Positions 1-7,117 of a stretch of 64,000 nt of DNA are shown in pieces. This DNA comes from Mariniflexile sp044335535 (GTDB lineage Bacteria > Bacteroidota > Bacteroidia > Flavobacteriales > Flavobacteriaceae), in NCBI RefSeq assembly GCF_044335535.1, contig NZ_JBIQVZ010000005.1, positions 271,954-335,953 of the forward strand, read 5' to 3'. Made by a program: the position numbers and the translations under genes. The notes below the pieces were generated by a model. That model saw only the letters and a list, made by a program, of their open reading frames with translations. It did not search any database and was not told where the DNA came from. The first letter of the stretch is position 1. Every line of letters starts with the position of its first letter.

Positions 1-183
1 TACACCTTTTTATTGACCATGGGTGTCATAGCCCTTGTGAGTTACATGCAGCATAAAGGAGCAGATGACAAAAAGGGAATACCGATCACCAAGGAATCGT
101 TTAAGACCGGTCCATTGTTTAATATTGGGGCATTTGCGGTCTTGATCATTGTGGCCGCCCTGTATGCGTCATTTTGGAATTAA
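1..183 (+). CDS. C-terminal fragment of a sodium:solute symporter (SSS family)
   Basis: The reading frame is open from the window edge to a TAA at 181-183, giving the last 60 residues of a membrane protein. It has a hydrophobic segment, a short charged cytosolic-looking linker (around HKGADDKKG) and a final hydrophobic helix ending in LYASFWN. This ending is typical of SSS-family sodium/sugar or sodium/solute symporters of Bacteroidota, which import a substrate with Na+ across the inner membrane; the substrate cannot be told from this piece. I count about 45% GC here, clearly richer than the AT-rich genes that follow, with many GCC, GTC, ACC and CTG codons. It may therefore belong to another acquired segment that extends left of the window. 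Confidence 0.55.
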   Translation, partial: YTFLLTMGVIALVSYMQHKGADDKKGIPITKESFKTGPLFNIGAFAVLIIVAALYASFWN

Positions 184-304
184 AGGATAGTTTTGAGTAT
201 GAATTATGAAAGATAAGCACAAAAAAAAGAGTTTTTGCATTCGGTTTTATGAATTGAAAGGCATGTGGGCCAGTAAATGTGTTTGAAATTTGATAGACAT
301 AGAG

Positions 305-347
305 TTCATAACCCCGAAGGTCACTGGTTCGAGTCCAGTTCCCGCTA
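305..347 (+). tRNA. 3' half of a tRNA-Met (anticodon CAT), fragment
   Basis: The stretch begins at an anticodon loop TTCATAA (305-311). It continues through the 3' anticodon stem, a variable loop, a perfect T arm (ACTGG at 323-327 pairing with CCAGT at 335-339 around TTCGAGT) and the 3' acceptor strand TCCCGCT with discriminator A347. The 5' half is missing: the bases just upstream do not pair with the anticodon 3' strand, and no D arm is visible. This is therefore not a functional gene but a tRNA 3' remnant of the kind left at the edge of an integrated element. The complete tRNA should lie elsewhere, probably to the left. Confidence 0.75.
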
Positions 348-413
348 CTAGCAAAGAAAAGGGTTTCAAGAAATTGAGACCCTTTTTTTATTTCTATGAA
401 TAGAGAATAATGC
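332..413 (+). repeat. Left direct repeat of the genomic island (attachment-site-like)
   Basis: It matches 5700-5782: a 20-bp identical block (AGTCCAGTTCCCGCTACTAG), nine diverged bases, then about 53 nearly identical bases that cover the terminator and the stretch up to AATAATGCT. One copy runs into the island and the other into the chromosome. Tyrosine integrases commonly use tRNA 3' ends as attB. That the repeat also includes the downstream terminator suggests the element carries a long copy of the chromosomal site. Confidence 0.75.
361..389 (+). terminator. Rho-independent terminator behind the tRNA fragment
   Basis: GGGTTTCAA (361-369), the tetraloop GAAA and TTGAGACCC (374-382) form a 9-bp stem with one wobble pair, followed by seven T. 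The same hairpin recurs at 5729-5757, so it travelled with the tRNA end as part of the duplicated border. Confidence 0.8.
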
Positions 414-446
414 TGTTATTGACTTAAGTTTATTGAAATAAAAGCT

Positions 447-1166
447 TTAGTCTATAACTATTTTAGAATAGTCAAAAAACAAATGGTATATTGAAAATGG
501 TTCATTTGCACCAAATTTTTTCTTATGTACAGAATCGTAGGTACAATTTACGTGATGTATTTTAATATCAGAAAGATATTTGTCTGTAATTACTGTTGCG
601 TGTGTTTTAAGCTTTGAGTTAATATCATCTTTTACTACGGTGTTAGTTAAAGATTTATTCTCAATAAAAGCTAGTTGTCCTTCAAACGGCAAGCGTGCTT
701 CCTTGTAGTTTCTTTCAGAAAATTTACGAATATCATCAACATAGCTAGTTGTATCTGATAACGATTTTATTCTTTTGCATTCAATAGCATAGTAGACTTG
801 GCTATTAGAACCCCAACTAGTTTGTAAGCCGTTATCAACAATATGAATGTCTATTGGGTCATCATGGTCTAAATTGTCATTAACATTAAGATAAGTTTCA
901 GTCGCTTCTTTATTTACTATTGAATACTCATCTGTTCCTTTATTTAATAGATGTAAATTCTTCCTTAAATAATCATCAACTAAACCGTTCCTTAAAAAAT
1001 TTTCTTGACTTACTTTCCCTCGTTTGGAATAGTCGTAAACAATTTTGTCATCAATGATTTTATCATAACAATCAACTATGTAGTGTAAAATTGATTTAAT
1101 TCTATTGTCAGTAATAGAAGTTTTATTAAGCCTGTTATTTATAAAAAGAGTAGCGTTAAAACTCAT
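447..1166 (-). CDS. Putative PD-(D/E)XK restriction-type nuclease subunit
   Basis: The 239-residue protein has no signal peptide or membrane segment. Its centre carries a likely nuclease signature: D106 in PIDIHIV, then about 22 residues later AIECKRIK, placing E129 and K131 in the ExK position of a PD-(D/E)XK fold. The N-terminal 100 residues look helical and may bind DNA or the partner. Its ATG overlaps the end of the upstream methylase gene by 11 bases, so the two are almost certainly co-transcribed and translationally coupled. I infer that it is the cleaving subunit of a restriction system whose modification and recognition subunit is the neighbour. The family is not one I recognise by name; another nuclease-linked defence role is possible. 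Confidence 0.6.
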   Translation of the reverse strand: MSFNATLFINNRLNKTSITDNRIKSILHYIVDCYDKIIDDKIVYDYSKRGKVSQENFLRNGLVDDYLRKNLHLLNKGTDEYSIVNKEATETYLNVNDNLDHDDPIDIHIVDNGLQTSWGSNSQVYYAIECKRIKSLSDTTSYVDDIRKFSERNYKEARLPFEGQLAFIENKSLTNTVVKDDINSKLKTHATVITDKYLSDIKIHHVNCTYDSVHKKKFGANEPFSIYHLFFDYSKIVID

Positions 1167-4100
1167 TCACACTTTTACTTAAATTGTTTAACTCTGCGGT
1201 TTCTATTGCTTCCTTGAACTCTGCCACGTCGTACCAAGCCATAGCCCTGTGCCAACATTTATATTCATTTGGCTTTATAATGTAAAATGAGTTTTTTTCA
1301 AATCCTTTAATGTCTTTTTGAATAAATATGTTTTTAGTTGGGTCAGTTGTATTTGTTATTTGGGAGATACTTAAATTATTCGCCAAGCGTTTTAAGACTT
1401 CTGCTTCGTTTTTTTTATTTGGATAGATTATGCTTTCTTTTGGTTTTTGAGAAGAGAAAATAAAGTTTATTGCTATAAAATGTTCTAAAGGATATATCTC
1501 TATTTGAAGATATTCATTTGTGTAAATTTTTTGAAATTCATTCAAATAAACTTCAGCATACCTTTTTAACATATAATCTCTATTTCTGTAGCTTGTTTCA
1601 TCTTTTGAGAAATCTGACACTAAATTTTGCTTACTTTCTTGAAATTGATAACGAGAAACATTTAATGTGTAATCAATAAGGTCTTTTTCATACTCTTTTA
1701 TACCGTATATGTCATAGATTATATTGTTTATTTGAGTTAATGCAATATTATTGATTGGTGAATTTTCGGGTCTAGGAAAAGAACTGTAATAATTTTTAAA
1801 TTCGATTAAAATTTTATGGACCAGAGATGTTAATTTTTCTGTTTTTTCTTTTTCTGGTTCAATATAAGGGCAAGATAAAAATTCATCATTGAATCTAATA
1901 GCAGGTCTTGTGCCTATACCCCAAGCACTAGAAGTCATAAATAAATAATATGTAGCTAAATCAGATATTAGAATCCCATACAGAGATTTTAATATTTCCT
2001 CATTACTAGAGCTAATTGAAAATGTGCCTTTTCTAAAAACACTATCATTTGGGCAAAATGAAACTACTGGCTGACTCCAATCTTGCGCTTGTTCCTTTAA
2101 TAAAATTTTTGAACCTTTGAATATTTCAATATCTCTTCCCCTTGATAAATATACATCTTCTTCTTTCAAAGTTATCGATTCATCTACCATTGTGAAATAT
2201 GGAGCAATACTTTTGTTCTCTACTATTGGAAGTCCTATTAAATCGGGATAATAATTTGGGTTTTGTCCTCTCTCAATCCCTGCGCCTTTATGAATATTTT
2301 TATTGTTTTCAATAAGATTTTCAATACTACCATAGTTGTTTTTTACGTTTTTTAATAGTTTGTAATCCAAAATATTACCATATAGTGCAACTTTAAACAT
2401 CCAATCGTTATTGATAAAATGCTTCTGTAATATACTTTTGGTGTCGTGCTTTTGCATTAAGAGCATTTTAAAGTGTTTAAGAAACTTGTTCACTTTAATG
2501 CTTTGATGTTTAATAGAATTATTGAGATAGTCTTTGTTATGGGATAATTTGAAAAAAACTATAGATGTTGGGCTTTCCTGCTGCTCAAATAATGATTGTT
2601 TAACAGGAGATAAATCAAAAAACTTTTTAATGCAATAAGAGGTTAGGAAATCTGCTCTGAACTCCTTATTGGTTTTTGAAACATTATAAAACAAAGTGCT
2701 AGTAATAATAATTGCAGACTTTGTTTCTGCATTCATAAAATCTTTCACTCTTAGAAGAAATGATTGAGCAATTTCTAATTTTCCAACAATTCTTTTAGAA
2801 TATGTTTTAGTAGAGTTTACCCAATCCAAATGTTTTTTAGATTTATCTTTTTTCCAGGGAGGGTTTCCAAGGATAAATTTCGGGTTCACTTTTTTAATTA
2901 TACTATTGAAGCTATGATCAATGTCAAAGAAATCAGCTTTAAATAGATTGTTGTTAAGTAGATTCGGAAATTCATAAACATCAATGTCTTTTGGGTCTTG
3001 ATAGTCTAATAAAGCAATATAGATAGAGAAGCAGGCTACTTTTAATGCCTCTCCATTAATGTCAATACCAAATAGATTGTTTTTGACTATTTCTCTAATT
3101 CGTTTACTGAATTTCTTGTTATCTTGATTAGGATTTATTTCTAGTTCCTTATCAATCATTTTTCTCAGACTTTGGACTAGAAAAATGCCTGAACCAACTG
3201 CAACTTCAAAGATTTTGCATTCTGAAGAGTTTTCTTCTTCTAAATATTTGTCAACAGTATCATTTAAAACGTATTCAACTAAAAAAGGAGGTGTATAAAC
3301 AGCTGCATCAAGCTTTCTTGTTTCTTCATCAATTAGCGATTCGTATATCCCTGAAATAACTTCTACAGGAATAATAGAAAAGTCAAATATTTCAAAGAAA
3401 AACCCATTAAATAAGTTTGCTTCATCTTGTAATTCCCCTTTAAAAACATCCGCTAAATAATCAGATTGTATTTGAGATAATGTAACATCCAATTCTTTAA
3501 AAAGGACTCCGTTAAATTTATTATTTAGCTTTTCAAATAATAAGTTTAGTTGAGATGGGTTCTTTATTAATTGTATAAAGTTTTTTCTCCTGCTATTTAC
3601 ATTTTCTAAATCGCCAGCTATTAAATTTTCATCTATTTTAACCTTCCTGTCAATTAAATACCTAATGAAAATTAGTCTTAATATTAGCGAATTAGCTTGA
3701 TTTTCGGATAGAGGATTTGTAAAATGGCGAGTAAGGTATTCTCTAACCTCTTTGATATTCTCGAATAACCTTTCATTTACTCTTTTGCGGTACTGTTTTT
3801 TAGACTGAGTCTCAAAATATTCTTTCTGTAACCACTTCCAAGTAAACCCACTTTGAAGATTCCAAAAAGAAAATTTACTATTTATTTCTTTATCCTCTAG
3901 TAATATTTCTTCAAGGCTTTCTGCATCTTTATCATAATTGAGAGCGTTATAGACTTTTATTTCGTCTCCTTTTATCACAAAAACTATTGGCGAATTATCA
4001 AAAGACCAGACTTGTTTATGAATTTCGTTTTCTCTGTCTGGAGATATTTGGTTAGTTAGGTCAAAAAATAAAATTAAAGGTTGTTTGTTGAAAACATAAT

Positions 4101-4236
4101 AAGCATCGGGTTGAATTATGTTTATTTTCTTTTGAACCTCTGAAATAAAACCATTGAAAACTTCTCCATTTTCTTTAAAGAAAACAGCATCTGACAAGTC
4201 AAGTTGCTTTAAAAAGTTTTTTAATGGGTTTTTCAT
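1156..4236 (-). CDS. Eco57I/TaqI-type N6-adenine DNA methyltransferase
   Basis: The protein has 1026 residues from the ATG at 4236; a TTG four codons upstream is less likely. In order it has: an N-terminal domain (about 1-130) resembling the nuclease-like front end of type IIG enzymes but lacking a visible ExK; a helical linker; a YTPPFLVEYV box before the SAM domain; motif I as VAVGSGIFL near residue 348, unusual because DPACGSG is expected; and the catalytic NPPW at 458-461. The C-terminal half contains GSKILLKEQAQDW and TSSAWGIGTRP, typical of a TaqI-like target-recognition domain. It should methylate adenine in a specific DNA site. The downstream small nuclease overlaps its 3' end. Methylase assignment is firm; restriction activity is inferred. 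Confidence 0.8.
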   Translation of the reverse strand: MKNPLKNFLKQLDLSDAVFFKENGEVFNGFISEVQKKINIIQPDAYYVFNKQPLILFFDLTNQISPDRENEIHKQVWSFDNSPIVFVIKGDEIKVYNALNYDKDAESLEEILLEDKEINSKFSFWNLQSGFTWKWLQKEYFETQSKKQYRKRVNERLFENIKEVREYLTRHFTNPLSENQANSLILRLIFIRYLIDRKVKIDENLIAGDLENVNSRRKNFIQLIKNPSQLNLLFEKLNNKFNGVLFKELDVTLSQIQSDYLADVFKGELQDEANLFNGFFFEIFDFSIIPVEVISGIYESLIDEETRKLDAAVYTPPFLVEYVLNDTVDKYLEEENSSECKIFEVAVGSGIFLVQSLRKMIDKELEINPNQDNKKFSKRIREIVKNNLFGIDINGEALKVACFSIYIALLDYQDPKDIDVYEFPNLLNNNLFKADFFDIDHSFNSIIKKVNPKFILGNPPWKKDKSKKHLDWVNSTKTYSKRIVGKLEIAQSFLLRVKDFMNAETKSAIIITSTLFYNVSKTNKEFRADFLTSYCIKKFFDLSPVKQSLFEQQESPTSIVFFKLSHNKDYLNNSIKHQSIKVNKFLKHFKMLLMQKHDTKSILQKHFINNDWMFKVALYGNILDYKLLKNVKNNYGSIENLIENNKNIHKGAGIERGQNPNYYPDLIGLPIVENKSIAPYFTMVDESITLKEEDVYLSRGRDIEIFKGSKILLKEQAQDWSQPVVSFCPNDSVFRKGTFSISSSNEEILKSLYGILISDLATYYLFMTSSAWGIGTRPAIRFNDEFLSCPYIEPEKEKTEKLTSLVHKILIEFKNYYSSFPRPENSPINNIALTQINNIIYDIYGIKEYEKDLIDYTLNVSRYQFQESKQNLVSDFSKDETSYRNRDYMLKRYAEVYLNEFQKIYTNEYLQIEIYPLEHFIAINFIFSSQKPKESIIYPNKKNEAEVLKRLANNLSISQITNTTDPTKNIFIQKDIKGFEKNSFYIIKPNEYKCWHRAMAWYDVAEFKEAIETAELNNLSKSVNEF

Positions 4237-4288
4237 CTGTATTTGCAAATTTAATTTTATTTGGTTACTCCATATAGCCTTTTGTAAA

Positions 4289-5517
4289 TTATATAACTTT
4301 TAATTTTGCTTTTCTTTCTTCTTCCCAATGTTCCCTTACTTGTTCAAGATATTCTTCTGCGGTTTTTTTATTGTATCTATGTAACTGTTCAGGACTACTA
4401 TGTGTGGTTATGGTCATTATTGCTTTGTCAGACAATTGTTTAAGTGTTTCGCATAAACGCCTCTTTCATTCCTGTTAGTTTCTTAAATTTCCTATAATTT
4501 TTTCATCAATACCTTCATTTTCGCAAATCACTTTTATTTCTTTATTAAATAAATTTTCAAGGGATTTAGGTGTTAATTCAAATTCAGGTAACTTCTGCCC
4601 CTTTTTCTGAGGATTGTTTTTATTTGTGGGTGTAGAGGTATTTTGATGGGTGCTATTGTCTTACTGTCGCTGTCGCCCTTATGAGTATATTGTCGCCTAC
4701 AATTTTTAATCTTTCTATTTCGCTAAAATCACTTGCTCTTAAGCCTGTCCATAGTCCGATAATAAACAAATCTCTGATTTTGTCTTGTCGTTCATTTTTA
4801 ATCTCTAATTCAAATATTTTTTTTATTTCTTCTTTGTTCAAATAAGTGTCGAGTGTTTCACCTCTTTTAACATAAAATCTTCTGCTTTCGTATTCGGGGT
4901 TATACTTATAGCCTTACAAAACATTTTTACCTGACTTATATATTTATTTATAGTGGTTTTTGAATAACCGCCCTCAATAGATGGAAAACTCACAAAATTT
5001 GTAAAAAAATGTAAACCAATATCAATATGTTTAAGTTTAGTCTTGTGCTTGGTTTCAAATTCTTTTAATCTTGTAGGTGTTATTTTGTATTTTCTTATTG
5101 TTTTTATGTTAATGGTTTCCCTGTATCGGGATTTATTCTTGAATTTGATTCTTCAATATAGTTGTCTATAAAGGGTATAAAAAATACAGTTATATCATTT
5201 TCGTGAGTAGGTCTGTTGTTAAACTTATTTACTGTATTGTCAAGCCATTGCTTAGAAATTAACTCGCCTATTGCTTGCGACTTGTTGTATTTGTATTCAA
5301 GCACTATAGTAGCCTTTAAACCCTCTAATTTTTAATTATATCTTCTTTGTCCTCAATGTGTTCAGAAATACTCTTGAATCGCTGTAGTTTATTGTTCCAA
5401 TGGGTTGGATTTATAAGCAATCTTATTTTAGTTGTTTCGTCAAAATCTTTGCTATGATAAAACCTAAAGTAAAAATGGGTTCTTCTTCCCTTTTACTATA
5501 AAACGAATTGATTCCAT
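4289..5517 (-). pseudogene. Decayed tyrosine recombinase (island integrase)
   Basis: Joining frames gives a Bacteroidetes-type integrase of normal length (about 400 codons). It starts MESIRFIVKGKKNP at 5517, continues after a frameshift as FYFRFYHSKDF and RLLINPTHWNNK, then a core-binding SAM-like domain (FIPFIDNYIEESN), then a catalytic domain with IGLWTGLRASDF that includes the first catalytic Arg. The tail ends TTHSSPEQLHRYN and stops near 4289. At least five frame changes or stops interrupt it (near 5465, 5325, 5115, 4850 and 4590). The HxxR box cannot be read cleanly. It is therefore an inactive integrase that once mobilised the island. The short open stretches at 4653-4841 and 5104-5304 are pieces of it, not separate genes. 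Confidence 0.85.
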
Positions 5518-5699
5518 GTTTTTAATTGTCTTTCCATAACTAATATATAAAATCTTCCCGAAATATTCCCGATTTTTATGTAGTTACTTGAATTTTCATG
5601 AAATTTGAAGAAAATGGCTAGTACTGTAAATCCTTTATTTAAAAGGCTTTCAAGGGTGGTATTTGAAAATATATGAAATCTAATGAATTTCATTACGGT

Positions 5700-5782
5700 A
5701 GTCCAGTTCCCGCTACTAGAAATAACAAGGGTTTCAAGAAATTGAGACCCTTTTTTTATTTCTATGAATACAGAATAATGCT
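5700..5782 (+). repeat. Right direct repeat of the genomic island
   Basis: This is the second copy of the 332-413 border. It holds only the last 20 bases of the tRNA region (from the T loop to the CCA-proximal end), then the terminator and flank. Directly beyond it begins ordinary chromosomal DNA with the FGE/GH2 locus. Confidence 0.75.
5729..5757 (+). terminator. Copy of the tRNA terminator at the right island border
   Basis: It has the same GGGTTTCAA / TTGAGACCC hairpin and T-tract as at 361-389. It has no transcribed tRNA in front of it here and is only a by-product of the border duplication, although it could still stop read-through out of the island. Confidence 0.75.
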
Positions 5783-5913
5783 TTTTTTAGTTCTGTCTTT
5801 TGTTTTATCTTGTGGGTCATATAAAAAATGAAATACCCACGAAAACAGCACACACACGAGATGATTATTCAGGGGTTCCATCTAACAATTAAAAAAAACA
5901 ATAAAGTAAAGAG
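5778..5913 (+). pseudogene. Possible relic of a lipoprotein gene
   Basis: An ATG inside the end of the right repeat opens a 17-codon frame (5778-5831) reading MLFLVLSFVLSCGSYKK, a convincing lipobox signal, then a stop. A second frame continues as KNEIPTKTAHTRDDYSG to a stop at about 5893. It looks like the start of a secreted lipoprotein gene that was truncated when the border formed. It could instead be chance, because the segment is short. Confidence 0.25.
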
Positions 5914-7002
5914 ATGAAAATAAAACATATGTTTAGCTTTTTAGCATACCTTTTAATTATTCTTTTTGCAGCATGTAAAAACGATTCCAAGAATAACAGG
6001 AAGAGTACAGATAAAGAAGATAAAGAAACTGTAAATCCCGTTAAGACTCCAGAAGGGATGGTTTGGGTTTCAGAAAAGACATTCATACAAGGTGCTAAAG
6101 AAGGTGATAAATATGCTATGCCCAGAGAAATGCCTGCACATAAAGTAACTGTTGATGGTTTTTTTATTGATGTCACCGAAGTAACCAACAAACAATTTAA
6201 AGCTTTTGTTGATGCCACCAAATATATTACGGTTGCAGAACGGCCGGTGGACTGGGAGGCAATGAAAAAGGAATTACCTAAAGGCATTCCAAAACCACAT
6301 GATTCAATTTTACAACCTGGAAGTTTAATTTTCAATAAAGATGTTAACAAGGTTGCTTCTATGGATAATTATACACAATGGTGGACTTGGAAAATAGGAG
6401 CTAGCTGGAAACATCCCGAAGGACCAGAAAGTTCTATTGAAGGTAAAGACAATTATCCGGTGGTGCACATCGCATTAGAAGATGCTTTAGCTTATTGTAA
6501 ATGGGCTAACAGAAAATTGCCTACAGAGGCGCAATGGGAATCTGCTGCTCAAGGTAAAGACACCGATAATATTTACACATGGGGTAATAACCCTGAAATA
6601 TTAAATACACATGCCAATACTTGGCAGGGTGTTTTTCCTATAAAAAACGAATCGAAAGATGGTTTTGAATTGATTGCACCTGTAAAATCATATCCACCAA
6701 ATTCTATTGGATTATACGATATGCTTGGAAATGTTTGGGAAATAACCGCCGATTTGTTTAATGTAAACTACTATAAAGAATTAAACAATTCGCAACCAAT
6801 CTTAAACCCTAAAGGAGCCAGCACATCTTTTAGTCCAAACAATCCCTATCAAGTAGAACACGTAATAAAAGGCGGTTCTTTTTTATGTAACGCATCTTAT
6901 TGTGCCAGTTTCAGAATTTCAGCTAAAATGGGTATGAGTACAGATTCGGGCTCAGACCATACTGGGTTTAGAACTATTGCAACTCCAGATATGTTGGAGT
7001 AA
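5914..7002 (+). CDS. Formylglycine-generating enzyme family lipoprotein (sulfatase maturation)
   Basis: The 362-residue protein has a lipoprotein signal (LLIILFAACKN, lipid Cys about 21), so it is probably anchored in the periplasm. The FGE-sulfatase domain spans about 45-360: GMVWVSEKTFIQGA, FFIDVTEVTNKQFKAFV, RKLPTEAQWESAA, GLYDMLGNVWEITAD and a final KGGSF...GFRTI. Both catalytic cysteines of true FGE are present, C325 and C330, in CNASYC, with the same spacing as C336/C341 of human FGE. Many paralogues lack them, so this is likely a real enzyme that oxidises the sulfatase active-site Cys to formylglycine using O2. No sulfatase lies in the window; the partner is expected elsewhere or secreted. 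It sits 115 bp before the GH2 gene, same strand. Confidence 0.85.
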   Translation: MKIKHMFSFLAYLLIILFAACKNDSKNNRKSTDKEDKETVNPVKTPEGMVWVSEKTFIQGAKEGDKYAMPREMPAHKVTVDGFFIDVTEVTNKQFKAFVDATKYITVAERPVDWEAMKKELPKGIPKPHDSILQPGSLIFNKDVNKVASMDNYTQWWTWKIGASWKHPEGPESSIEGKDNYPVVHIALEDALAYCKWANRKLPTEAQWESAAQGKDTDNIYTWGNNPEILNTHANTWQGVFPIKNESKDGFELIAPVKSYPPNSIGLYDMLGNVWEITADLFNVNYYKELNNSQPILNPKGASTSFSPNNPYQVEHVIKGGSFLCNASYCASFRISAKMGMSTDSGSDHTGFRTIATPDMLE

Positions 7003-7117
7003 AGTTTCGGCTTGCTTGTGATTTGATTGTTGAATATATTCTATCAACGTTTTTAAGATAATCTCATTACTAAAAATTAATAATTCAATATTTTCGTAAC
7101 ATAATAGTAAGTTTTAT

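Larger units (their letters stand above)
332..5782. mobile_element. Genomic island at a tRNA-Met 3' end with a methylase/nuclease module
   Basis: The segment of about 5.4 kb lies between direct repeats derived from a tRNA-Met 3' end. Its three coding units are all on the minus strand: a tyrosine integrase near the right end (decayed), a large DNA methylase and a small PD-(D/E)XK protein at the left end. Integrase next to one att site with defence cargo is the usual layout of small integrative islands. The integrase is broken while the cargo frames are intact, which suggests the element is now immobile and the cargo is under selection. Extent is set by the repeats seen; the intact tRNA is not in view. 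Confidence 0.7.

Noticed and set aside
305..350. Functional tRNA gene
   Set aside because: Only the half from the anticodon loop onward exists; upstream bases do not form the required 5' arms.
1156..4236. BREX PglX or type I HsdM as identity of the methylase
   Set aside because: No other BREX or HsdR/HsdS genes are nearby, and the C-terminal recognition domain fits Eco57I/TaqI-type proteins better.
5496..5693. 65-codon minus-strand frame between the integrase relic and the right repeat
   Set aside because: It overlaps the integrase N-terminus in another frame, has no recognisable motif, and its first part is AT-rich non-coding sequence at the island edge.
5889..6350. 153-codon frame opposite the FGE gene
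   Set aside because: It is the complement of a well-supported gene with catalytic residues; the reverse frame has no motif of its own.
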